DNA of 44,803 bases from an uncultured Sphingomonas sp. (GCF_913062585.1 NZ_CAJXWX010000003.1:200438-245240); one strand, 5' to 3'. Shown: positions 25,280-33,169, counted from the stretch's first letter. The notes: generated by a model not told the origin, from the letters alone. Translations and numbers: made by a program.

Positions 25280-25752
25280 TCCTTGCGCCTGTCGCGCCTG
25301 AGGATGAGCTGAGTGATGCCCGAGGGCGATACGTCAACGAAACCAGCCGCCTCGGCGGCAAGCCTAGATGCATCGTTCGACTTGCGCATGTGTAGATATA
25401 GCGGATCGTGCTGGCTCGCCTCCGCCGCCAGACGATAGGCCACCCGCCCGATTCCTCTGCCCTGCTGATCCTGGTTCAGGAAGATCTGCATCGAGGCATG
25501 CCGGCCAAGCGGAGGTTCGTCGATGACGTTGACGAAGACCTCACCCGCGCGACCCGTGGGGCCGACGACATCCCAGTACTCCCCTCCTGGTCCGTCCCCT
25601 TTGTTCTTCGGGCCGGGTTTCTGCGCCAGCCGCACCTCCGCAGGATCGATCTTCGGGCCACCTTTCGGAGGCTTGACCACCTTCGGTTTCGGAGTCGGAC
25701 GGGACGGCTTGCGACGTTTTACCGCTGCCTTGTGGGTAGGGACCTTACTCAT
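25276..25752 (-). CDS. GNAT acetyltransferase with basic N-terminal tail
   Basis: 158 residues. The first 50 are Lys/Pro-rich (RRKPSRPTPKPKVVKPPK) and probably disordered. The acetyl-CoA signature DQQGRGIGRVAYRL (about 95-108) and the family's later SNDASRLAAEAAGFV are clear. It overlaps the UPF0489 gene by 8 bases. In a RiPP setting it could N-acetylate the mature peptide or a side-chain amine such as ornithine. That assignment is inference from gene context. Confidence 0.8.
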   Translation of the reverse strand: MSKVPTHKAAVKRRKPSRPTPKPKVVKPPKGGPKIDPAEVRLAQKPGPKNKGDGPGGEYWDVVGPTGRAGEVFVNVIDEPPLGRHASMQIFLNQDQQGRGIGRVAYRLAAEASQHDPLYLHMRKSNDASRLAAEAAGFVDVSPSGITQLILRRDRRKD

Positions 25753-26737
25753 AAAGAGAACTCAGGCCTTTGCGCAGACGGTCCTCGGCTGGCGCCCAGA
25801 GCTCGGAGGGGAAGAACCCTGGCGAGAAGGCGACGGCGGCATCCACGATCCGGTCGACTATCCCAGATGCCCGCATGAAGCTGGTCACTTCGTCGATGCG
25901 TTCAAGAACGCTTGTCAGATCGGGATCGTGCCTTCGAACGCGATCTATCCAGTCTCCATCCCCGTCATAGCGATTGTTAAAGTAATCCATGTCGACGTGC
26001 AGGAGAATCGGGCCGTCGCCGACGTCGGCGAGCCAGTCCGCCAGATCTGGAGTGGTGCGGTATCGGCCAGGACCTACCCCCTCCCCTTCTTCAAGCGAGA
26101 TGGCGGGACGAAGAACCCCGGGTCGCAGCAGATCGTCCACTACGGTCGTCTCGATGATGACATGGTCAGTCGTCGCCGATACCTTTGGTGGCTGACACAG
26201 ATGACGAACGTCGCAATTTGGAAAGGCGTGCAAGAAGGGCGTGAGAAAGCTCCCCATGCCAACGGCTCCGCTCTCGCATGCCGCCAGTACCGAACCCGGA
26301 TCTCGAACGTCGAAAGGTGCGTCTGTTATCATGTCGACGATGCCACCCGCGGTGATCGCGAGACGCGGCGCCATCAGGTCTCGATGATCGTCTATGTGCA
26401 GAACGGTGATTGGATCGATGGGATCGGATCGCTTGCCCGCAACCCATTCGCTCCATGTCAGAAGCGACCACGTATCGTACAGCGAGGTCAGAACCTTGCC
26501 CGAGCGCCTTCGCGCGACCGCCATGTCAGAGAGCTCTATACCGCCCCAGAGGCCAAGGTGTCGGCCAAGACCGGGGTCAACGTGGCGCCTCGCGTCAGCG
26601 GGCCAGCTTAGGTCAAGCTCCCACCCTTCGTCGACCTTCGTTGCGGTAGCATCCTTGTCGCAGAAGTAGTCGCGGAGCCGTGAATGCCTCGTATGTCGCT
26701 CGAATGGCAGCGAATTGGATTCGACTATCAGGGTCAT
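25745..26737 (-). CDS. UPF0489 arginase-like protein, candidate peptide arginase
   Basis: 330 residues from ATG 26737, overlapping the maturase stop by 4 bases (ATGA); an upstream in-frame Met would sit inside the maturase gene. Arginase-fold metal motifs are visible: HIDDHRD (residues 114-120, the DxHxD pair) and LLHVDMDYFNN (Asp249, Asp251). The layout fits UPF0489, to which, from memory, the peptide arginase OspR of landornamide biosynthesis belongs. OspR turns Arg in the core into ornithine. Here the predicted core has three Arg within its last 10 residues, which gives a substrate in the same operon. Whether it acts on the peptide is untested. Confidence 0.78.
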   Translation of the reverse strand: MTLIVESNSLPFERHTRHSRLRDYFCDKDATATKVDEGWELDLSWPADARRHVDPGLGRHLGLWGGIELSDMAVARRRSGKVLTSLYDTWSLLTWSEWVAGKRSDPIDPITVLHIDDHRDLMAPRLAITAGGIVDMITDAPFDVRDPGSVLAACESGAVGMGSFLTPFLHAFPNCDVRHLCQPPKVSATTDHVIIETTVVDDLLRPGVLRPAISLEEGEGVGPGRYRTTPDLADWLADVGDGPILLHVDMDYFNNRYDGDGDWIDRVRRHDPDLTSVLERIDEVTSFMRASGIVDRIVDAAVAFSPGFFPSELWAPAEDRLRKGLSSLYE

Positions 26738-28824
26738 GCCGCCAGCGCCATGGACCGGGACTTTTCCTCGAGCACCTGCACGAGGGCCCGGCCCGTGTTC
26801 GTCAAATCGCACGCACGCAGCGTCTCGAAAGCCTGCAACAGATTGCGCTCTGTATCTTCCAGCTGGGCGATCGACCGGTTTCCCAGACGAGCGGGACCGA
26901 AGTCGCGCACATGTTCCCAGAAGCGGCGCAGCTCGACGAACACGAAAACCGCATGCAGTAGACCCGAGGCCGGCCGAAGATCGTCCCTCCATGGAGACAC
27001 GACAAGCGCGCCCGGTCGGGTGGTAGCGTACCGGCGTTCGAGCAGGTACAGCTTCTGATGCCGATATTCGTGCACCAGAGAGTCCGCCAAGTCGTATGCA
27101 TCGATCAGGCCGTGCGTCCCCCGGATTGATACGAATACCGCTCCTGGCACGGAATCGTCGCTAAATGACACGATCTTGTCCGGATGCGCGGAGGGATCGC
27201 GCACGAACTGGATCGCCGAACAGATCGTGCGAAGCTCGGTCGCAAGCGCTGGACGCCATGTCTCCACGATCTTCAGCGCCTCAGCGACGAGAACGCGCCC
27301 TTCCTCGACGATATCGCCGTCTTCAAACTCGATCGCGTTTCCAAAGGGCTTACGAAGCCAGCTATCTTCCCCTGCAATCTCGAGATCGTCGCGAGCAGCT
27401 CCGTCGTGCAGGGCGGCCAGATAGTCGGCGTCAACCGTGATCGGCGTTCCTTCCACGTCATGGACTACGCGTCCTGCACCGGCAGCCAAAACGGCCCGAT
27501 GCCATGCGACGGTGCCGGCTCGACGCGCCAGCGCTCTACCCGCGTTCTCGACATTCGCCCCGGGCAGCATCAGAAGAGCCTCGTCGAGCCCTGCCATGTC
27601 TGCAGCGACGGCCTCGCCATACAGGCCTTCCATGATCATGGCACTCGTCTCCGCCAGCTCGAAGGACGCCAGATCGAAGTCGGGAGTGGCGTCCGCTACC
27701 GGGACGGCATCGATTAGAGAATCGCCGAGTCGCATGCGGACATGAGCAATCAGCGCTTTCATCTCGCCGCAGTAGACCGTTGGATTGCAGAAGGTGCCCG
27801 AACGGAAGCGGTGTGGGACGGAGCCACCACCGCAGACGTCCACCACATCACACGTCCGACACTGATCGCTTACCCCTTCCTTCGATAGAAGGCGTCGATG
27901 AGCATCGATGGCCGGCGACGCCGCCAATTCCGCAACCGTCGTATCTAGGACCGAACCCGCCAGTCGACTGGCTCCATCACCTGCGACCTTGAAGACGTCG
28001 AGATCGTGCCACGATCCATCGGTCTCCACCGATAGAAGGCTTACGTCCCCGAAACCGAACGCGTCGGTACCTGAGGGAAGCCCCGCAACCGCGTCTAGGA
28101 GAGCCTCGAAGGTGCGGACTGGAAGCTCTGGATATGTATCAAGCCATAGGTCGAACGCCTCGATAAGCCAGCGCTGGTATAACTCGGGATCCTTCTCGCG
28201 TCCTGGTGGTGGGCGGTCATGATGAGCATCTGGCAGGAGAAAATCGAGCTTGGGCACCTGATGCGCGGCGAAATACTTGAGCAGAGTCGCCGGCGGCACG
28301 GAAGCGTCGATCACGGCAATTACGCCCGCGAATACTTTGGGCCTCGCTTTCAGACGCTGAAGGCTTGCCTCGACCTTGTCGAAACTTGATCGCCCGCGCC
28401 GCGTCGTGCGGTGAAGGTCATGTGCTGCACGCGGGCCGTCCATGCTGAGCGAGACGGCGATCCCCGCCACCTCCAGCACGTCGAGGACCTTATCGGACAG
28501 CAGGATGCCATTCGTCTGCAAGCCGAAGTCGATGCAGACATCCGGCGCCGCCTCGCGAATGAGGTCGGCGAACGCGGCGAGTTCGTCTGCACCGGCGAGC
28601 AGAGGCTCACCCCCATGGAAGACCACGGCGCATCGGGTCAGCTGCTGAGCTTTGGCGTACTCCGCGACGCGCAGAGCGAATGCCTGCCGATGCGTCGCGG
28701 AGAGCAGTCTTGGCATTTCGCGCCAGCTTTGGTCGGCGTGGTGATACACGTAGCAATAGTCGCAATCGAGATTGCACCTTGATGCAACCTTGACAAGAAA
28801 GGACGTGATCCTTGCCGCCGACAC
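26734..28824 (-). CDS. radical SAM/SPASM peptide maturase fused to a HExxH domain
   Basis: 696 residues. A GTG start at 28824 is used, since a TAG lies 8 codons upstream in frame and the ATG of no other frame fits. The radical SAM cluster motif is CNLDCDYC (Cys17, 21, 24), followed by VFHGGEPLL. The SPASM region has Cys322, 325, 331, 346 and 352, so auxiliary Fe-S clusters are likely. It resembles the FxsB type of maturase. The C-terminal half (about 370-696) carries DSLVHEYRHQ (His585-Glu586-His589), the motif of HExxH-type peptide modification domains thought to be 2-oxoglutarate-dependent hydroxylases. One polypeptide thus appears to hold a crosslinking and a hydroxylating activity. It begins 14 bases after the precursor stop. 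Confidence 0.9.
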   Translation of the reverse strand: MSAARITSFLVKVASRCNLDCDYCYVYHHADQSWREMPRLLSATHRQAFALRVAEYAKAQQLTRCAVVFHGGEPLLAGADELAAFADLIREAAPDVCIDFGLQTNGILLSDKVLDVLEVAGIAVSLSMDGPRAAHDLHRTTRRGRSSFDKVEASLQRLKARPKVFAGVIAVIDASVPPATLLKYFAAHQVPKLDFLLPDAHHDRPPPGREKDPELYQRWLIEAFDLWLDTYPELPVRTFEALLDAVAGLPSGTDAFGFGDVSLLSVETDGSWHDLDVFKVAGDGASRLAGSVLDTTVAELAASPAIDAHRRLLSKEGVSDQCRTCDVVDVCGGGSVPHRFRSGTFCNPTVYCGEMKALIAHVRMRLGDSLIDAVPVADATPDFDLASFELAETSAMIMEGLYGEAVAADMAGLDEALLMLPGANVENAGRALARRAGTVAWHRAVLAAGAGRVVHDVEGTPITVDADYLAALHDGAARDDLEIAGEDSWLRKPFGNAIEFEDGDIVEEGRVLVAEALKIVETWRPALATELRTICSAIQFVRDPSAHPDKIVSFSDDSVPGAVFVSIRGTHGLIDAYDLADSLVHEYRHQKLYLLERRYATTRPGALVVSPWRDDLRPASGLLHAVFVFVELRRFWEHVRDFGPARLGNRSIAQLEDTERNLLQAFETLRACDLTNTGRALVQVLEEKSRSMALAA

Positions 28825-28838
28825 GTCGACGCCCCCGA

Positions 28839-29003
28839 TCAGGAACGGCTATGACGATGATGCATGCGGTCGTAGCTAGTGATCACCTCACTCGCGGCAA
28901 CTCCCGCCATGACTCGGCTTTGAAGACGCTGCAGCGCTGGATTGCTCGTCGATGTCTTCAGTACGCTCTCACGAATGATGTTCTTGTCTTCCACGATCTG
29001 CAT
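28839..29003 (-). CDS. RiPP precursor peptide (54 residues)
   Basis: An ATG at 29003 has TAAGGAG 8 bases upstream, a near-ideal ribosome site. The frame starts MQIVEDKNIIRESVLKTSTS, continues as a helical leader (NPALQRLQSRVMAGVAASEV) and ends SYDRMHHRHSRS before TGA. The stop is 14 bases from the GTG of the radical SAM maturase. The C-terminus holds three aromatic-X-Arg triplets (YDR, HHR, HSR) plus a final Ser, unlike the leader. This resembles precursors of radical SAM 'triceptide' pathways, in which Tyr or His is crosslinked to the residue two places on. No similar second copy was found. Its place at the head of the operon, the site and the composition make it a strong candidate. Expression is not proven. 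Confidence 0.85.
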   Translation of the reverse strand: MQIVEDKNIIRESVLKTSTSNPALQRLQSRVMAGVAASEVITSYDRMHHRHSRS

Positions 29004-29652
29004 CGGCGTTCTCCTTACGTGCCAATTTCTGGATCACGCCATCGATACGTACAACCGAGAAAAGCAACCAAAATGGTAGGACCCCCACTACGCTCACATC
29101 TACTGCCGAACATTGGCAAAAGAGATGCTGCCGTGCGCGCTCCCGCCCCGCTATAGTCAATCGATTTTGATCAAAACTGCTATAGCCCTTCGGATCCGAT
29201 CCTGGCGCGGCACGCACGGCTTGAAGCATCTTCTTCTCAGATCGCTGGATCGCTGGCCAATAACGCTTCCACCCCCGCGGCTCGCCTGAACCCCGTCAAC
29301 CTGTTTGCACCCGATGGCTCAAATCGCTGCACACGCTTGATGCCATTGCAAGCAGCCTATTTTGGTGATCCTCGGCGGGATACCACCTGAACGATGACAG
29401 ATTTCTGCAGCCATCTCTCTCGCTGGTGGCCCCCATCATAGGTTGCATCATAACCAGCTAAGTGGCCCTTGACGGGTACGGGACCGATTGAGTCTCTCTT
29501 ACCGTTAAAATTGGCGTATTGAGCAATTTTAACGATTTCGCCTCCAATGCATTTTATATGGTAATGCGTCTAATGTCAGATAGATAGCACTATGGTTTGC
29601 TCGCTGCGACGACATTGTCATGACATCGTTGGATAGCGTGCCTCATGCACGA
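29004..29652. promoter_or_regulatory. upstream region of the RiPP operon and island edge, about 650 bases
   Basis: No gene was seen. The part nearest the precursor is expected to hold its promoter. A perfect 12-base palindrome TTTTGATCAAAA at 29165-29176 lies about 160 bases upstream of the start and is a candidate operator. Further out, CGTTAAAATT (29503-29512) and AATTTTAACG (29525-29534) form a perfect inverted repeat with a 12-base spacer. The stretch is AT-richer than the core genome, consistent with the edge of an acquired region, but no direct repeat or tRNA was found. Confidence 0.5.
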
Positions 29653-29780
29653 TCCTCCCCGGTACGGGGAGGTGGCAGCGCGTAGCGGTGGTGGAGGGGG
29701 CTTCCCGCCAGGCAAGTCCCTGGCCGCCATCCCCCTCCACCACCGCTTCGCGGCGGTCCCCCTCCCCGTGCCGGGGAGGA
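29653..29780. repeat. sphingomonad-type palindromic intergenic repeat
   Basis: A 128-base dyad whose ends are each a small hairpin: CCTCCCCGGTACGGGGAGG at the left and CCTCCCCGTGCCGGGGAGG at the right, with GTGGTGGAGGGGG pairing with CCCCCTCCACCAC inside. It sits just 3' of the small gene at 29784 and is of the type found many times in sphingomonad genomes. As RNA it would fold into a long hairpin. Confidence 0.8.
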
Positions 29781-29783
29781 TGT

Positions 29784-30104
29784 TCAGTTCACCGGTCGCT
29801 TGCCCACACCCAGCGGAGTCGCAGGGTCGACTTCCCCGATCTCGTCGCCGCGATGGCCGCCGCCGGCCCCTGCCCCGCTACCATGGACCTCGCCGGTCTT
29901 CGGATCGACCGACGCGCGCTTGCCATTATCGGCAGGCAGTTCGGTATCCGCATTGCCCTCGCCCTGTGCGGGTGGGGTGGTCGTCACGCTGCCCGAGGGC
30001 TCGGCGCGGCCCATCGCGGCTTCCGCGTCGCGGTGATAATCCTGTCCGCTATGCCCGTGGTCGTGATCGAAGGGCTGGCCGGTGCGCTGTTCCTGCTCGG
30101 ACAT
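29784..30104 (-). CDS. small acidic, disordered hypothetical protein
   Basis: 106 residues from ATG 30104 with AAGGAGA 8 bases upstream. Sequence is polar and Gly/Asp/His-rich (FDHDHGHSGQDYHRD, GEVHGSGAGAGGGHRGDE) with no domain, so it is probably disordered. The strong ribosome site and position next to trcR support it as real. Function unknown. Confidence 0.75.
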   Translation of the reverse strand: MSEQEQRTGQPFDHDHGHSGQDYHRDAEAAMGRAEPSGSVTTTPPAQGEGNADTELPADNGKRASVDPKTGEVHGSGAGAGGGHRGDEIGEVDPATPLGVGKRPVN

Positions 30105-30162
30105 AAACGAATCTCCTTTGCCCGGCTCAACGGGACAGGCCATCCGCCGTTCCCCGAAACGC

Positions 30163-30199
30163 AAAAGGGGCGCCCACCCGGTCGGTGGACGCCCCTTTT
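30163..30199 (-). terminator. intrinsic terminator of trcR
   Basis: AAAAGGGGCG at 30163-30172 pairs with CGCCCCTTTT at 30190-30199, extended by a GTCCACC/GGTGGGC step. Read on the minus strand, the hairpin ends in TTTT about 20 bases past the stop at 30218. Confidence 0.8.
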
Positions 30200-30217
30200 C
30201 CAACGTCGACGCGTCGA

Positions 30218-30895
30218 TCAGCTGCGGAACAGCGAGTGCGGGTCGATCACATCGTCATTGTGGCCGATCGAATCGACGTCGCGGCTCGCCTGGTCGCGCT
30301 CGGCCCGCAGCGAAGCGAGCAGGGCTTCGCGGTCGCCCTCCAGGCGGGTGTCGGTCGGCTGCGCCTCGGCATTGCCGCCGGTCGCCTTCGCCGCCTTGGC
30401 CACCGCCGAGTCCAGCTCGCGCTGGGTGGTCAGGCCCAGCGTCACCGGGTCCTTCGGCGTGATGTTGGCGATGTTCCAGTGGCTGCGATCGCGGATCGCC
30501 GCGATCGTCGTGCGGGTCGTGCCGATCAGGTTCGAGATCGCACCGTCCGAGATTTCCGGATGGTTGCGGATGATCCAGGCGATGCCGTCCGGCTTGTCCT
30601 GCCGCTTGCTGACCGGCGTGTAGCGCGGGCCCTTGGTACGGCGGACCTGTTCGGGGCCCTTGATCATCTTCATGCGATAATCGGGGTCGGCCTGCGCCTT
30701 CTCGATCTCGGTCTGCGCCAGTTCGTGCGCACGGACGGGATCGCGACCGGTCAGCTTGGTGGCGGCCGTGTCGTCGGCGATCGCCTGCACTTCGAGGATA
30801 TGGAGGCCGCAGAAATCCGCGATCTGCTCGAACGAGAGCGAGGTGTTGTCGACCAGCCAGGAAGCGGTCGCATGGGGCATGAGCGGCTGGGCCAC
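30218..30895 (-). CDS. trcR: DUF1013 / TrcR cell-cycle regulator
   Basis: 225 residues from GTG 30895, chosen because CTGGAG is 8 bases upstream; another GTG lies 3 codons earlier. The sequence MAQPLMPHATASWLVDNTSL, the FCGLHILEVQAIADD helix, DPVRAHELAQTEIEKAQ and GPRYTPVSKRQDKPDGIAWIIRNHPE match the DUF1013 family, annotated as the alphaproteobacterial cell-cycle transcriptional regulator TrcR. Two helix-turn-helix-like parts suggest DNA binding. The C-terminus is variable. A terminator on each side shows it is transcribed alone. Confidence 0.9.
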   Translation of the reverse strand: MAQPLMPHATASWLVDNTSLSFEQIADFCGLHILEVQAIADDTAATKLTGRDPVRAHELAQTEIEKAQADPDYRMKMIKGPEQVRRTKGPRYTPVSKRQDKPDGIAWIIRNHPEISDGAISNLIGTTRTTIAAIRDRSHWNIANITPKDPVTLGLTTQRELDSAVAKAAKATGGNAEAQPTDTRLEGDREALLASLRAERDQASRDVDSIGHNDDVIDPHSLFRS

Positions 30896-30913
30896 GGGGA
30901 TCACTCCAGTCGG

Positions 30914-30946
30914 AAAATAAAAGGGCCGCCCCTCATCGGAGCGGCC
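30914..30946 (-). terminator. intrinsic terminator
   Basis: Read on the minus strand, GGCCGCTCC-GATG-GGGGCGGCC is followed by CTTTTATTTT. It lies between the TPR-like secreted protein and trcR and would end the former's transcript, about 115 bases after its stop. Confidence 0.75.
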
Positions 30947-31062
30947 GTAGCGGCGGCAAATCTAATGAAAGCTGGTCCCGAGAGCAAGGTGCGGCGCCAC
31001 AAACTGCCGGGAACATGGACCGATAGACCGTAACACCCCCTTCGTCCAGCCGTTCCCGCCGT

Positions 31063-31767
31063 TCAGTTGTCGTCGTCGAACCGACCGAAAGGCAGCGATT
31101 GCGACGCGAGCCTGCGCACCGCCTGGGTATCCCCGGCGCGCAAGGGATTCAGGATCGCGGCGGCCGCCCGCTGCATGATCCGGTCGAGCGGGGTCGGCAC
31201 CCCGGCGCGCGCGGCCGCCTCTGCCAGCGTGCGTCCCCGCGGGTCGCGTGGGTCCAGTTCCAGGCGCAACAGCCCCGCCAGCCCCGGGAACAGCGCCCGG
31301 TCGCCGCCGAGCGCCACCGCCTTGTCGAGCGCCGAAAAGCCGATGCCGCGCTGTGCCCCGATCGCCGCCCGGCCCATGATGGCACCCAGCTTCTTGACCC
31401 CGCCGATATGCCACGCGCCCAGCGCCAACTGTGCTTCGGCATCGCGCGGATTCAGCGTGATCAGCGCCTCGAACTGGTGACGCGCGGCGATCGCGTCGGT
31501 GCGATTGCCGGTCAGCTTGGCACGGTAGCCAAGCGCGAGCGCCCGCATCAGCAGCGCTTCATGGTCCTCGGGGGCATGACGCAGCGCAGCGCCCGCGACA
31601 TTATAGGCCGCCGATACGCGACGCAGCGCGCTGGCCTGGTCGATGTCGGCGAACGACGCCTGGGTCAGGATGTCGCGCGCCGATTGCGCCTGGGCCGGGG
31701 CAGCGATCGCACATCCCGCCAGGCCGACCATCATGGTCAGCCCGACCCGACCATAAAGCTGCGCCAT
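31063..31767 (-). CDS. secreted TPR-like protein
   Basis: 234 residues with a signal peptide (MMVGLAGCAIAAPAQAQS at about 12-28; possible lipobox-like Cys but the cleavage motif favours AQA-Q). The mature part consists of paired helices of the TPR type (ALLMRALALGYRAKL, ARHQFEALITLNPRDAEAQLALGAWH), a typical periplasmic scaffold. No enzyme motif. Expressed alone, with a terminator downstream. Confidence 0.8.
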   Translation of the reverse strand: MAQLYGRVGLTMMVGLAGCAIAAPAQAQSARDILTQASFADIDQASALRRVSAAYNVAGAALRHAPEDHEALLMRALALGYRAKLTGNRTDAIAARHQFEALITLNPRDAEAQLALGAWHIGGVKKLGAIMGRAAIGAQRGIGFSALDKAVALGGDRALFPGLAGLLRLELDPRDPRGRTLAEAAARAGVPTPLDRIMQRAAAAILNPLRAGDTQAVRRLASQSLPFGRFDDDN

Positions 31768-31860
31768 TCACATCCCCCCAAAATCCTGCGCCGGGAAACG
31801 ACCGTTCCGGCCTTTCGATCCGTTGCAATCTTTTGCAACCGGATCAAGCCTCGCACAGGG

Positions 31861-32892
31861 TCAGGTGTCGAACGTCAGGACGATCTTGCCCAGATGATCG
31901 CCCGATTCCATGCGCCGATGCGCATCGGCGACCTGGGCGAGCGGGAAGCTGCGGTCGATGACCGGGCGCAGCCGCCCTTCCTCGACATGCGGCCAGACGA
32001 TGCGGGCGATTTCGTCGGCGACCATCGCCTTGAACGCCCGGTCGCGCCCGCGCAGCGTCGAGCCGGTCAGGGTCAGGCGGCGGCGCATCACCTCCCAGAT
32101 CGGGATTTCCGCCTTCGCGCCGCGCTGGACCGCGATCGAGACATGACGGCCATCCTCGGCCAGGCACTGGATATTGCGGGGCAAATAATCGCCCCCGACC
32201 ATGTCGAGCACGATGTCGACGCCCTTGCCGCCGGTGAAATCCTTGACCGCCTCGACGAAATCCTGCGTCCGGTAATTGATCGCCCGGGCCGCGCCGAGCT
32301 TTTCGGCGGCGGCGCATTTGTCGTCCGATCCGGCCGTGACGATCACCGTCAGCCCGAAGATCCGGCCCAGCGCGATCGCCATGGTTCCGATGCCGCTGGT
32401 CCCGCCATGGACCAGCAGGGTGTCGCCCTCGCTGGCATAGGCGCGCTCGAACACGTTCGTCCACACGGTGAACAGCGTTTCCGGCAGCGCGGCGGCCTGT
32501 ATCATCGACAGGCCGTGCGGCACGGGCAGGCAATGCTCGGCGACCGCGACGGCATATTGGGCATAGCCGCCCCCGCCGATCAGCGCACAGACGGGCTGAC
32601 CCAGCATTTCGGGGCCTACACCCTCGCCCAGCGCGACGATCTCGCCCGCAATCTCCAGCCCCGGAATGGAGGGGGCGCCCGGCGGCGGCGGATAGAGGCC
32701 CTGACGCTGCATGACGTCGGGCCGGTTGACCCCGGCAGCCGCGACGCGGATCAGTACTTCGCCCTCGCCCGGCATCGGCGTCGCGCGCTGTATGGGCACC
32801 AGCACCTCGGGTCCGCCCGCCGCCTCGGGGTCGATCGCGGTCATCATCTCCGGGACGTCGATCATGCCCCTCACATCGCTATCCGCGTGCAC
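31861..32892 (-). CDS. zinc-independent quinone oxidoreductase (MDR family)
   Basis: Up to 343 residues. Features of NAD(P)H:quinone oxidoreductases: GVNRPDVMQRQGLYPPPPGA, GLEIAGEIVALGEGV, the nucleotide-binding loop VHGGTSGIGTMAIALGRIFG and the Ser/Asp after it (TAGSDDK). The catalytic zinc Cys set of alcohol dehydrogenases is missing, as expected. The start is uncertain: GTG 32892 follows GGGGGTGG by about 8 bases, but ATG 32865 or the paired ATGs near 32847 (MMTAIDPEAAGG) match the usual family start. Physiological substrate not known; NADPH-dependent reduction of quinones is the family reaction. Confidence 0.9.
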   Translation of the reverse strand: MHADSDVRGMIDVPEMMTAIDPEAAGGPEVLVPIQRATPMPGEGEVLIRVAAAGVNRPDVMQRQGLYPPPPGAPSIPGLEIAGEIVALGEGVGPEMLGQPVCALIGGGGYAQYAVAVAEHCLPVPHGLSMIQAAALPETLFTVWTNVFERAYASEGDTLLVHGGTSGIGTMAIALGRIFGLTVIVTAGSDDKCAAAEKLGAARAINYRTQDFVEAVKDFTGGKGVDIVLDMVGGDYLPRNIQCLAEDGRHVSIAVQRGAKAEIPIWEVMRRRLTLTGSTLRGRDRAFKAMVADEIARIVWPHVEEGRLRPVIDRSFPLAQVADAHRRMESGDHLGKIVLTFDT

Positions 32893-32974
32893 TGATTACC
32901 ACCCCCTTCGCGAATGTGGCTGTTTGGCACCGTTATTGACATCGGTGGCGACCGGGTCAACGCTGCTTCCCATT

Positions 32975-33169
32975 ATGGAACAGGACGATTCTCCGATCCG
33001 CCTTCCCGACAGCCTGACCGCGCTGGTCCAGGCCGATCTCGATCCGCTCTCGCTCGCCGAGCTGGAGACGCGGATCGCGGTGCTGGAGCAGGAGATCGTG
33101 CGAACCCGCCGCCACATGGAGCGCGCCGCGCTCCAACGTGCCAGCGCCGACGCGCTCTTCAAGCGGTGA
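32975..33169 (+). CDS. DUF1192 family small protein
   Basis: 64 residues from ATG 32975. It has the form expected of DUF1192: an acidic start (MEQDDSPIRLPDS), then LDPLSLAELETRIAVLEQEIVRTRRHME and ADALFKR at the C-terminus. It is a small helical protein, common in Alphaproteobacteria. Function unknown. It stands upstream of clpA on the same strand with 173 bases between. Confidence 0.88.
   Translation: MEQDDSPIRLPDSLTALVQADLDPLSLAELETRIAVLEQEIVRTRRHMERAALQRASADALFKR

Noticed and set aside
28969..29229. A minus-strand frame of 86 codons upstream of the maturase
   Set aside because: It runs through the promoter area and ends inside the precursor gene in another frame; the 54-codon frame has the ribosome site and the core motif.
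12780..29575. CCATATAAAA at 12791 and its reverse near 29550 as transposon ends
   Set aside because: Only 10 bases are shared, no TGT/ACA tips or target duplication match, and the tns genes would be at the wrong side; kept as coincidence.
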